Origin: Gonium pectorale
Taxonomy: Eukaryota; Chlorophyta; Chlorophyceae; Chlamydomonadales; Volvocaceae
Direction of reading: 5' to 3'
Length of the DNA: 30,694 bases
Assembly (NCBI GenBank): GCA_001584585.1
Contig: LSYV01000054.1
Coordinates: 21,281 to 51,974 of the forward strand
Below the pieces are notes generated by a model that had not been told where the DNA came from, did not search any database, and saw only the letters and a list, made by a program, of their open reading frames with translations. This document shows positions 13,201 to 22,122 of the stretch, piece after piece (position 1 is the stretch's first letter; every line of letters starts with the position of its first letter). The position numbers and the translations under genes were made by a program.

Positions 13201-16200
13201 ATTACGGCAGGCGGTCGAGTTTTCGCCAACGTACAGCTCGACGAACACGGTCTCCCTCACGAACAGCGCGCCGCCAGAGACGCCGGCGCTGCAGTCGCAC
13301 AGGCGGCTGCCGTTGCGGAGCCAGAAGTAGCCCGTGAGGTAGCGGCCCAATGACACGAAGCCGCCGTTTCGAGTGACCGCACGGTTGCCCTCGACCACTG
13401 CTCCGTTGCGCAGTACGGCATTGCCCACGAGGTCTCGTCCCACGTGCACAGCACCGCCGTCCTGCGACGCAGCGTTGCCGACAACGGCGCCGCCGTCCAC
13501 GTGGATCCACGCCATGTCGGTCTGCACGGCAACGGCGCCGCCGCTGCCGTACAGCGCGGTGTTGTTCGACAGCGCAGCGCCGCCGCTGATGTCCAGGCCG
13601 CCGGTCAACGCGTTGACCGACACGACGCCGCCGTTGCCGCTGGCCGAGTTGTTGGCGACGATGGCGCCGCCCCGCAGGGCGATGGACGTCAGGGTTCGGG
13701 TGTACAGGACGCCACCCTTGCCGGAGCGGAGGGTGTTGTTGCACACGCGCCCCCCAGACTCGACGTACAAGGAGCCTGTCGCCAGGTGTGCACGGGAGGG
13801 GAGGGGACGAGAGGGGACGTGAGGTGCAGGTACAGTGAGGAGGGAAGCCTGGTCGGGGGGCATCGAACAGGGCCTAGGGAAGGCGGGGTTAGGCACAGGC
13901 TGGGCCCTGGCCCAATGGTTCCCTTAATCGCCGCGCTCTTCAGCGGCGCCATTCAAGGAACATGTATCTGACAGTTGAGACGAGAGCCAGAGGATCGTGC
14001 CTGCACAGCGCCCTTGATTGCGACCGCCGATGGTTCCGTGCCGTGAAAGTGCGCACACGAGCCGTACTCACGTACGGAGTACCAGGCAAAGATGACGCCG
14101 CCGTCGCCCTCGCCGCCAGCGTCGTTGTACGACATCGAGCTGTTTCCTGACACGACAATGTCCAACATCGTGTCGCAGTACAGTACGGCAGGGGCCACGT
14201 CGGCCCCATTCGCGTCGACGCGGCTGTTGTTGTCCACGTGGAACAGCGCCAGCGTGCTGTAGTCCGGTAGCGACATGACGCCGTACTTGTACGCCACATT
14301 ATACGACATGGACGAATTGCCCGTGATGAGCACGGCGCGCATGTGGCGGTCCTTGTAGTACTCCTCGGTGTCAAAGTAGAAGAGGGACACGACCTGCAGC
14401 ACGCCCGCCTCCAGGCTGGCGGAGTTGCGGTCAACGCGGCTGCCGTCGCTGACCACAAACGACTCCAGCCAGTACGTCAGCAGCACGCCGCCCTGTCGGT
14501 TGACGGATAGGTCAGTTGACAGATATGTTGGTTGACGGTTGACCATTGGGCGGAGGCAAGTTTCAGCGCCGTCCCTCGCGAGCGCACCTCTCCACTCCTC
14601 GCACGGATGTACGACATGCAGTTACAGCAGCACGCATGCAACAGTCGGCTTGTTCGCGCGTGCCTGCTTGCATTACGACGTGTCAGCACACGGACGAGTG
14701 CACTCTGTGAGGGGCGCATGCAGGCAGCCCCCCTCTCACCTGCCGAGCGGAGTTGCCGCAGACGCTGCTTCCCCCGCTGACGACGAATGTCGTGCCCTTG
14801 TTGGACGAGACGGCGGTCCGCACGCTACGCCCGTCCGACGCCACGAAGCCCCCATAGCCACCGTCATTCAGACCCGCAGCAACGTCACCGCCGGCGTCGC
14901 CGGCGCCGTTGCCGGCGCCGCCGGCGCCACTCCCGTCGTCAGCGGAGCCCGCGGCCGTTACAAACCCGGGTGCACGGTTCCGGTCGGCGGAGCTGCCTCC
15001 TTGGACCGCCACGTAACGGACCTCCAGCTCGGCGAACAGGCCCCCTCCGCCGTCTCCGAAGGCCGCGTTGCTAGAGACGCTGCTGCGGCCGTCCACCACC
15101 AGCTCCCCCAGCGAGCCGGCCACGAAGAAGGCGCCCCCTGCGGGTCGTCGAGCATGAGGCGGGCGCGCGTGTGCACGTTGCGGATGTTGTGCTGTCCGTG
15201 TACGACGGGTACCTTACACAAGCTCAAGCTACCGTGGGGAGCGAGCACGAAACGGACAAACTGCCCGAAACTCTGATGCATGCCGTATGTTGTTGTGATA
15301 CACGAGGTGCTGCCGAGGTAAGCCAGGGCCTCGGCTCACTTGACCCCACTTGGGAAGGCAATCGCACGGCCACTCGCGTCCCACCTCCATTGAAATCACC
15401 CACCCGCCCACCCACCTTCGCGCTGGGTAGCTGTGTTGTTGTCCACGGCGCTGCCCTCGTGGACCACCAGCCTCGACACGTTTGAGGCGAGGTACAGCGC
15501 CCCGCCGCACTCCGCCTTGTTGCTAGACAGAGAGCTGTTCCACACCAACACCGAGCCCTGCAGTCCAAAGGGCAGGGTTCGGCGCACTACAGCGAACTGG
15601 TGACACAGGACACTGGAAAAGGCGTCCTGTGTGGCGGTCCCCGCCGCCGCCGCTGCGCCGAGAAAACTGAGGGCGGGCTGAAGTGGCTATCGGGCGGCTC
15701 GTCTGTCGACAGGCACGCCAGCCGCACATCGTAACGTCACACAGTGCCAAGTCCATCGGCATTTCGTGCATTCATCCGCGCATGCCACACGCTGCCACTG
15801 AAACGCCCGTCGCACCGTCCAGGCACCGCTGTACAATGCCGCTCCCGAGCCGCCAGCGTTGCCGCTCAACACACTGTCAGTGATCCGCAAGCTCAGCGGG
15901 GCAGCGCTGCTTCCGCCTCCACCGCTGCCGCCGCTGCCGTCTTCGCCCCCTCCGCCATCGCCTCCACCACCAGCGCCGACGCGGTCGTCCTCAGCCACCA
16001 CAGCGATCGCGCCCGCGCCGCCCAGGCCCGCCCGCAGCAGCAGGTCCCGCATGGGCCCGGCTGAGGCATCCGCCACGCCCCCGGCGGCCACGACCTGGTT
16101 GCGCTCCAGCGCGCAGTGCTCCACGGAAAGCTGAGGCGGAGGCCCGTCAGTGGCGGCCGAGGCCTGCTGGTGGTGGTGGTGGTGGTGGTTGTAGGGTGCG

Positions 16201-19200
16201 CGGGGGCGGACGGCAAGGTTGCAGGAGGATGGGGGCTGTGAGGTTGTAGAGGCGGAGCGGGCCACATGCCAGGGGCGCTAAGCCGTGGACTCCGGGGTCC
16301 CCACCAAGCAGCACGTGCAGGCTGCGGCCCTGCCGCAAGCGAACGCTGCCCTTGGCGTGGGCAGTATCATGTCACCGAGGTCAGAGCTGCTGGTCCTGGT
16401 GCGGCATGGCCAAGGTGCGTGGCATTTCCGGGAATGCCAATGCCCGCCGCTGCGCCGCTCCCATACGCCCGCGGCCGCTGACAGCATTGGTGCATCGGCA
16501 CGACGCCCGGTAATGGACGGAAACCAGCAAACACGGCTCACCTTGAAACCGAGCAGCAGGCAGGCCCAGCCGTGCGCACCCCTGACGTCCGAGCAAGTCG
16601 TTTCCGCCACCCGTGCAGCCACCAGTCCGCCCGCAGCCAGCGCACCGTGCACATTGTACGTGGTGCCGTTGGTAGGGGAAGGGGGAGAGGAAGAAGCAGA
16701 GGGGGACTCCGCGCCGGCTGTGGCACTGGCGACTGGCGCGTCCGCACTGCCTCCCGTCAGTGCGAACTCGTGTGGCGCCAGGTCCCGGATCGTCACGTTT
16801 ACGAGGACCAGCTCCTCACAGCCCCTGCGAGCGCGATGGCGGGCAGGAGGTGTTAATCGAGCCGGTAGGCGCATCCCCTGCTGGTCCGGGTGACGGCCTT
16901 CCTCCCAGCAAGAGGCTTCATGCGCAGGCACACTTATGTGAAGGGAATGTGTGGGGAAATGGCTGGACGGGTTGCGATATGGTGAACCAGTGCAGCTAGG
17001 CAAGCACGCGCACGCCCCTGAAAGCACAACGGTGGTCCGACGAGCGCAATGCTCGACCAGTCTACGGCCAGCTTGCGGTATGCGGATCGGGCCATCCACG
17101 ATAGGCGCGCACGCGCACGTGTATCGGCAGCACGCCGTCTCGCCAAAGGACAACGGATGGCCCGTCCAACGCGACGCCCAAGTAGAGCTCAGTCAGGGAA
17201 CCCCCTGTGCAGACGCTGAGCAAGGCACACCCTAAAAGGGGCGCCAAGCAACTCACCGGCACCACAGCAGCGGGCCGTGTGGGCTCAAGGGAACGCCCGC
17301 AATCACCGAGTCGATGAGCGTGAGACGCAAGCCGCCGGCGCCGGCGCCGTCCAGCGTTATGCCCCAACGCCCGCCACCAGAACCGGAACCCACGTCGCTG
17401 GGGCCGCCGGGCGCCGGCGGATCGCCGGCAACAGCGCGCACGCCGCTGGAGCTGAAGCCCGGCAGCAGCAGCGGCCCGACCATCGCTGGGACATCCACCT
17501 CCACCTCTGTTGCGCCGCCCCCGTCGGCACGGAACCCCCGACAGTGGAGACTAGCTGTCACGCCAGGGGACGGCACCGGCGGCGGCTCCGATGGCCCCGT
17601 TGCAGCATCGGGTGTCGTGGTCGCCTGCGCCCCGGCCACCATGGTCAGCTGGCACGTAGCGCGCAGCCCCGTGGCAGCCCGCCCAGGTGGAGAGGGGCTG
17701 CCCGGCCGCAGAGGGGCCGGCGAGCCGCCGGCGGGCGGCCGCTGCTCCGGCGGCGCGGGCTCGCCGTCGCCGGCCTCAGGGGGGCTCGCCTCGTCCGAAG
17801 CACCTTCCTGTGAATCATCGCCGAGTGGACAGCCTATCACGACGGGATGGGGAGACGGGGGGGAGGAGAGGTCGTGCGGGTGCTGTTGGCACATGGGATC
17901 CTCGAGGCGCTGAGGCCCGGCACGAGCGGGGGCACAGTGGGCCAGAGCCCACTCGCCACGCGCACGCACCGTGGTTGGCCCAGGGGGTTGACGCCCAAGG
18001 AGGCGAGCCCCCACTAGCCCGACACACCAAAAGAAATCCCGCGAGCTGGCTCCCGACCTAACCAACCGGCGGGGGTGGGGGGTGTGTGCAGGGATAGGGG
18101 AACGAATAACGGGGCCACAGTCCCCTCCACCCGCCAAAGTGCAGTGAGAGCAGCCGCAGCAGCTCCCTCATCAGTGTTCGCATTGCATTTGCTTCCCCGT
18201 CCCACAGCCCACGTCCTGCAAGTCCCTCCGGACCCCTCACAACGCCGTCCGCCCAGTCCCACCGTGCGTGTCCCTCGATGTGGCGTCCAGGAAGACCAGC
18301 CCGCGCTGCCCCGATACCACCACGGGCGAGCTGGCCCCCAGCCGGGCCACCGTCCACACCGCGCCGCCCTCTACCCGCTGCAGCAGCAGCGCCGCCAGGT
18401 CCGCGGGGTGCACCGTGGATGCCAACTGAACGTACAGCAGCAGCGGCGTGGTGGCGACGGGGTGTCGCACGGCGAAGCGCGTGGGGTGCGGGAAGGAGAA
18501 GCGGCCGCCCGCCAGCTCGTAGGTGAGCTGGTAGGTCGCGGATATGCCGCCGCTGCCGGTGGCCTCCTCTGCCCCGTCGGGGGACGTTGAGTTGGAGATG
18601 GAGGTGAAGGCAGGGTAGGATGCGGTGAGGGCGGGCAGCACGCTGGGCAGGTAGCCGTCCGTGAAGCCGAGCGAGCCGTACTTCCAACGCCAGCCCGCTA
18701 CCGCGGGCCCCGGCGGGTTGAGGCTGCCCTCTGAGGCATTGTAGAACAGGTAGCTGCGGGCGGGCGGGCGTGTGTGGTGTGTGCTGGGAATTCAAACGGC
18801 GTGCCAAGGTTGAATGCGAACAAGCGAGCAGGCATGCGAGGTAGTCGTGGCCGGGCGGGTGGGTGTGGCGGTCGTGTGGCGTGGTACGATGTGGCGCTGT
18901 GCTGATAGAGCGAGAGCACGTTGGGGAAACGAGGATGGGGTGAGTAGGGCGCGCAAGAAAGCCAGGCTGGTACTCAGCAACATGCCAGCAGGAGCAAGGT
19001 GGCCTCACCCGTCAATACCGCGGACGTCGCCCGGGCTTGGGAGGACCGCGCTGAATACGTTGACCCAGGTGCTGACCAGCCAATCCGGGCCCAGGCCCAA
19101 GACCGTGCCCGACAGGCCCCGCCGCTGCAGCACCAGCCGAAGGCCCCTCGCCCCCTCGCCGCCACTGCCCGCGCCACCGCCGGCAGCTTTTACGGCTGCG

Positions 19201-20920
19201 GCGGCCTGTGCGGCAACCGATTGCACTGCAGCGTTGTCCAGCCGTACCAGCACCTCGGGGCCGCCACGCGTGATGTTGGCGGACACCTCGAGCGGCGACG
19301 GGCAGCTGTGGGCCCCGTCCGGGTACTCGTAGACCACCCTGTAGGTGGCGATAATGTTGACGCCCTTTTCAAAGTAGAACAGCGGCGGCACGCTGTCGGC
19401 GCCGCAGTCGCCGGTGCGGTTGGCTGGCAGCGCCAGGCACCGGACGGGCGGCGGCACCGTCAGGTTCCGGCCCAGGGCCGGGGTCGGCGCCGGGAGGACG
19501 CCTGTGCATGAGCGGGCAGGATAGGTTGATGGCAGCGGGGAAAGGGTGGATCTGCAGTCGAGTCCAGCGCTGTGCTCAAGACGGTCCAGTCAGTGCCGCA
19601 CGCTTGCCTGGAGCTGTTGCGTCACAGACTACCACCTGCAGGTGAGTCCACTCCGTAGAGGAGGCCATGCTTCCTTCGGGAAGTGTCTCCGTCTCTTTCC
19701 TACGCTTTCAACCAGCCCCCGCGTGGCCTCTTCTTCGGCATGCTGCGGAGTGCGGACTAGGGCGCCTGGGCTACCACAACAATGACGCCCAAGCGACGGT
19801 AAGCTTGGTGCCGCGCCCAGAACCCACCTGGCGGCGGCACTGCGCCTCCAGGCGGCGGCGAACCCGGTTCACCCAGGCAGCGTACGCCCACCGCCTCTGC
19901 CTGCTCGCAGTCGTGCCTGCCCCAGCCGTTGTGAGGGCACTCCAGCAGCCGCGCCTCATCGCCGGTGCAGCCGAGCTCGTCCAGCAGCATGGGCCCTGAG
20001 GCGGGGCCGAAGGCGCCGCAGCACAGCGCCTGCCCGCCACCAAACCCCAGCTGACGGCACGCCACCGCCGCAGCTGTGTCCGTAAACCTGGGAGGGTGGT
20101 GAACAGGGTCAAGGCACAGGTCGCGATGCGGCCGCGGAATGTTCCGGACACAGTGCGCGGCGCTCACCGGTCATCGCACACGGACCCGAAGGCTCCCCGG
20201 AATGAGACCTGCGGGGGAGGATGGCGATGGCCGTTAAATGAAAGTGGTACCGTACAATATGTGACTGGCCTTTAGCGCAATCGGTGGGTGGACTGGGAGC
20301 AGCTCAAAGGAGGACACACGTAGCGCACTGGATTGCGCATGCATGCAGCGGGAGATTGGGACGCAGCTTCCGCGTATGTCTGCAGCGAAGAGCGGACAGC
20401 AGGAAACGAAACTCGCCTCGAGCCTCCCTTCGTGCGGTGTGCGGCCGCCAACCAGCCGAATGTCGCCATCGCGTGGCGGCGACGGCGGAGGCTGGGAGGC
20501 CGACAGTGCTGGCGACGGCGACAGTGGCGGCGACGTCAGCGGCGCTGGGGAGGGAAGTGCGCCTTGACGGGCACAGCGCACAGGTACATTGTAAGCACGG
20601 GCGACGGCAGCTGGGCCGAAAGGTCGTGTGGCAAAAAAGAGTGTATGGGGTGTTGCACACCGACCGTTCGGACCTGATGTCTTGATTACAACGTCAAGCA
20701 GCGAATTTTGCACACTGGCCAGCGGCCAGTTAGCCAGCACGCCAGCGGCTTCCCGCGGCGCAACCAGGGCCTACTGGGCGATGCCAGCCCACGTGCCCAC
20801 ATGGGCGTCGGGTCAACCGAAAAGAAGACAGCATCCCAGGCTCTCACCGCTATCGGCAGAAGCCCATTGCGTCGCCAACAGCACCCCCAGCGCCAGAAGC
20901 GCCGTCAGGGCGTGCAGCAT
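671..20920 (-). CDS. Giant SRCR / beta-helix / ephrin-receptor-like polytopic membrane protein, 31-exon model
   Basis: Spliced model, 5' to 3' on the minus strand: 20920-20848, 20508-20417, 20208-20168, 20087-19828, 19501-19009, 18753-18263, 17833-17257, 16824-16542, 16130-15816, 15557-15416, 15137-14740, 14492-14072, 13775-13008, 12607-12324, 12063-11893, 11613-9679, 9390-9310, 9114-8670, 8393-8089, 7709-7509, 7293-7197, 6894-6764, 6285-5789, 5537-5457, 5180-5093, 4333-4089, 3851-3443, 3178-2972, 2470-2256, 1899-1626, 1333-671. Every junction is in phase; the total is 10,683 nt, 3,560 residues plus TAG. Order of parts: signal peptide (1-23), SRCR (about 41-139), twin module (156-483), Pro-rich linker (about 490-530), Pmp-like right-handed beta-helix (about 600-2248), Cys-rich ephrin-receptor-like modules (about 2530-2833), about eight membrane helices (2839-3363), cytosolic tail. 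It is inferred to sit in the plasma (or ciliary) membrane with a very large extracellular part; the ligand and activity are unknown. Start choice: the ATG gives a clean hydrophobic leader. Least certain: the joins 17257/16824 and 16542/16130. Confidence 0.82.
1340..1440. repeat. G-rich tract (C-rich on the coding strand) in the last intron
   Basis: The plus strand carries runs such as gggcgggcaggcaggcaggc and gggagggcgggagggcgg. On the transcribed gene this is a long C-rich polypyrimidine tract directly before the acceptor at 1334. The plus (template) strand could form G-quadruplexes. Confidence 0.75.
3443..3851 (-). other. Exon 27: cytosolic loop between membrane helices
   Basis: About 136 residues between the second and third membrane helices. 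It begins with a strongly basic segment, RYLFFNRARMRRAGNLRSRN, followed by an Ala-rich stretch, an acidic EDDW, and a Ser/Pro-rich part with several S-x-x-R/K-type sites. The positive-inside rule suggests a cytoplasmic location. It ends at a GTAAGA donor in phase 0. Confidence 0.65.
5181..5456 (-). other. GC-AG intron after the first membrane helix
   Basis: The donor is ACCAG|GCGAGT and the acceptor is GACTGCAG|C. The GC site gives phase 2, which the acceptor at 5180 requires, joining VALVLYTS to ITNLRENYAVTH. No GT donor nearby gives the same phase without inserting unrelated residues. Confidence 0.75.
5789..7709 (-). other. Cysteine-rich ephrin-receptor-like modules (exons 20-23)
   Basis: Exons 7709-7509, 7293-7197, 6894-6764 and 6285-5789. 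Motifs in order: CERCGRGRFSLW, ACMPCPDQAICLGG, GYWHSAPDSALFHRCPKEDA followed by CGK, then after a Ser/Thr/Gly-rich insert LQCATGYASHLCATCTPGYF and NAEFEC. This CxxCP...C.GG...GYW...F..C and C.tGY...LC..C..GY order is the juxtamembrane signature found in many protist proteins annotated as ephrin-receptor-like or GCC2/GCC3. It stands immediately before the first C-terminal membrane helix, so these modules are inferred to be extracellular. Confidence 0.8.
7061..7108. repeat. 11-bp minisatellite in intron 21
   Basis: The unit ggggacgtgga is repeated four times plus a partial copy, with a single c-to-t-like variant in the second copy region (gggtacgtgga). It lies wholly inside the intron 6895-7196, so it does not affect the protein. 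Confidence 0.9.
8089..9390 (-). other. Post-helix region (exons 17-19)
   Basis: Exons 9390-9310, 9114-8670 and 8393-8089 follow the helix. Recognisable elements are GGCWALLLSEVRLPPKE, TFPVWMADPLARSLQARCG, an Ala/Ser/Glu low-complexity segment, then RPGTPISISVRLYNGLMQPV and DTLSVRISVAIEP. These alternating hydrophobic strands suggest an immunoglobulin-like or other beta-sandwich spacer; no family can be named. Some cysteines are present. All three junctions are in phase. Confidence 0.6.
9679..11613 (-). other. Exon 16: largest exon, 645 residues of beta-helix
   Basis: A single open exon of 1,935 nt bounded by an acceptor CTGCAG|GTC and a donor GAG|GTGCGA, both phase 0. It holds at least ten beta-helix coils with FxxN or N-x-A turns and GGA/GGG starts, interrupted by two Ala/Gly-rich low-complexity inserts (around 11220-11390 and 10890-10990). 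Several N-glycosylation sequons are visible (NGT, NGS, NVS, NVT, NAS). The GC-rich complement is also open for long stretches, but those frames are shadows. Confidence 0.85.
16168..16188. repeat. (TGG)7 microsatellite
   Basis: Seven perfect tgg units on the plus strand lie in the intron 16131-16541, just before the CTGAC branch-like motif and the CCTCAG acceptor at 16131. If that segment were exonic it would encode a His or Pro run, which nothing else in the ectodomain resembles. Confidence 0.9.
17257..17833 (-). other. Exon 7: Pro/Ser-rich linker and first beta-helix strands
   Basis: About residues 484-675. The first part is acidic and proline-rich with motifs such as PPEQRPPAGGSPAPLRPGSP and SPPG, resembling the hydroxyproline-rich stalks of green-algal wall and flagellar glycoproteins. 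The second part, ending in LRLTLIDSVIAG and GPLLWCR, looks like beta-helix strands and continues directly into GCEELVLVNVTIRDL of the next exon (16824). The donor CCG|GTGAGT leaves phase 2, matched by the phase-2 acceptor at 16824. Confidence 0.6.
18263..19501 (-). other. Twin module of unknown family (exons 5 and 6)
   Basis: Exon 5 (19501-19009, 493 nt) and exon 6 (18753-18263, 491 nt) encode sequences that align with each other. IIATYRVVYEYPDGAHSCPS matches ISATYQLTYELAGGRFSFPH at the same relative place. Further on, a VLVRLDNAAVQSVAAQ stretch matches LLYVQLASTVHPADLAAL, and LVLQRRGLSGTV matches LLLQRVEGGAVWTV. N-x-S/T sequons are present (NLT, NIT, NAS, NST). I do not recognise the family. 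The composition suggests an extracellular beta-sandwich of about 160 residues, tandemly duplicated. It lies directly after the SRCR domain. Confidence 0.55.
19828..20508 (-). other. SRCR domain (exons 2-4)
   Basis: Exons 20508-20417, 20208-20168 and 20087-19828 together encode one scavenger receptor cysteine-rich domain of about 100 residues. Visible hallmarks are IRLVGG at its start, GSVCDDRFTDTAAAVACRQL, LDELGCTGDEARLLEC and PHNGWGRHDC, ending in VGVRCL, with eight cysteines. The usual Trp of the WGTVCDD motif is Phe (FGSVCDD). SRCR domains are extracellular ligand-binding modules known in metazoan scavenger receptors and also in Chlamydomonas. The RLE|VSF junction only works with a GC donor at 20416-20415. 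Confidence 0.92.
20209..20416 (-). other. GC-AG intron in the SRCR domain
   Basis: The donor is CTCGAG|GCGAGT and the acceptor is CCCCGCAG|GTC. The nearest GT, four bases further on, would leave phase 1 and break the SRCR frame, while the GC site leaves phase 0 and joins RLE to VSFRGAFGSVCDD, the expected SRCR order. Confidence 0.85.
20848..20920 (-). other. Exon 1: signal peptide of the giant membrane protein
   Basis: The first 24 residues read MLHALTALLALGVLLATQWA followed by SADS, a classic secretory leader with a hydrophobic core and a plausible cleavage site after a small-residue ASA motif. The exon ends in phase 1 at a GTGAGA donor. An upstream ATG in another frame 22 nt away opens a frame that closes quickly, so this ATG is preferred. 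Confidence 0.8.
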
Positions 20921-22122
20921 GGTCAGCTCCGTGTACCCGCATGCTGTGAAACCTCAAGCATAAGGAAAACTGCTTAATTATTGTGTCGTTTATGCGTTAA
21001 GTATGCAGAACCAGTGACTGTCAGTGGAAGCTAGTTACAGGCGCCCATATACAGAGTGTCTGATGTTAGTACATGCATTCACATGAGAAAGGTACACTGC
21101 CGTTTGCTGCGTGTCGTGAACGCTTTCGGATCCGGAAACCGATCGTTTCTGGCGAGAGCACAGTGTGTGGTTCCAACGATTTATCATTCACTATCACTGT
21201 AGAACTGAGTAACGGTTGTCAGCATTTTGTACGACCAGTACGGGTCATGTCGGCCTAAAGTCGACCTGGGGGCCGGTCGACAAGTGCACCGAGTAGCGTC
21301 TGAGAGGATACGGCTAGATAGCAGACAGTTCCGTGCAGGGTCACGGCATTTGCTACGGCGTACTGCTCGATGTCAAATTGCAAAGCAGGCAATTGGGATC
21401 ACGGTTGTACAACCGGCATTTGTGAGGCAGCATTGATGGCCACGGCCCCGCACGTTAGCAGCTTGGAACGGCAGAGCGCCCGCTTCGAGGCTTACGGTAC
21501 CAGCCACGTCACGCTGTGTCACGCCTGCGCGTACAAGAGTCCCAGAAGAACTATGCGCTCTGATCGCCTCTCAATGTACATGCAGCGCAGCCATCCGACT
21601 CAGCCTGGCTTACAAGTGGGCAGTAGCTCAACCCAGGAGCTTTGGCCACTACGACTTCTAGGACCACGGCTGCATAAAATCGCAGAATCCCAGCTGCGCA
21701 GATCACGCCGCTGCCGGGCGTCCATGCCGCCACTGCCCAGTTACTCTTCACTCGCCGGGTTTCAGCGCCCTATACTTTTCCTCCTTTGCCCACGAATCCA
21801 ATACATGCCTCCCAAGCAAGTCAGCGCCATTGAGCAAAAGGCCACCCGCTCCCTCACGCCGCCTTCCGCAGCCCCCACCACTGGTTTTGGCGACGATTTT
21901 AGCCCCCTGCCCCTAGGATGGTTGCCCCACATGACGAACTGCCACAGCAACCCTAGCGGCCTGAGCGCGGAGCACTCAAAATCACACCCATATACCCTCC
22001 CTGACACCCATCCAGGGCGGTAATTTGTTGGACGATGGGGCCAACGGGTGTGCGTAAGGGCATGCAGCGCAGCGCTGAGTAGCGAGGCTCCAGCGCAAGT
22101 TCAGCCTCCGCATCTTGCCCCC
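20921..22122. other. Spacer between the two genes
   Basis: About 1.2 kb between two genes on the same strand. From the right it starts with the 3' UTR of the CWF19L2-like gene (to about 21600 if the TGTAA at 21610 is used), then the upstream region of the giant gene. The part near 20944-21010 is distinctly AT-rich compared with its surroundings and includes AATAATTAAG on the minus strand, about 53 nt upstream of the ATG, a possible but weak TATA-like element. The open frames here have no recognisable motifs. Confidence 0.6.
21610..21614 (-). promoter_or_regulatory. TGTAA polyadenylation signal, CWF19L2-like gene
   Basis: The first TGTAA on the minus strand after the TGA stop at 22123-22125, about 510 nt downstream. 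A 3' UTR of this length is ordinary for green algae. Confidence 0.45.

Larger units (their letters stand above)
9679..17257 (-). other. Long right-handed beta-helix with Pmp-like repeats (exons 8-16)
   Basis: Residues about 600-2248 consist of imperfect repeats of roughly 25-32 residues, each carrying an N-x-A turn followed by a GGA/GGG/GGV strand start. Examples are SSLSSNKAECGGALYLASNV, SSVVGNSAAGYGGAVYVGRQ, STFEGNACEQSGGAVA, CSFRDNVAGIAGGGFA and SAFRNNSAADYHGGGV. The FxxN plus GGA/I/L/V combination is the signature of the polymorphic membrane protein (POMP/Pmp) repeat first defined in Chlamydia and also found in algae and other protists. Such repeats fold as a parallel beta-helix used for adhesion or display. 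Exon boundaries fall between coils. Confidence 0.85.

Noticed and set aside
9679..13775. Possible bacterial Pmp or autotransporter gene acquired by transfer
   Set aside because: The repeats resemble Pmp, but they are interrupted by many spliceosomal introns, share the local GC content and continue in phase into a eukaryotic membrane domain. There is no autotransporter barrel at the end.
16291..16350. Possible small exon starting GSVRLRQGRSLHVLL
   Set aside because: It has an in-phase acceptor but no acceptable in-phase donor, and joining 16542 directly to 16130 gives a better beta-helix sequence with a CTGAC branch-like motif before the CCTCAG acceptor.
17231..17240. A ccctaaaagg string resembling one green-algal telomere unit
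   Set aside because: Single copy inside an intron; no array.
20921..22122. A third gene between the two genes
   Set aside because: No frame shows conserved motifs or consistent splice sites; the space is accounted for by a 3' UTR and a promoter.
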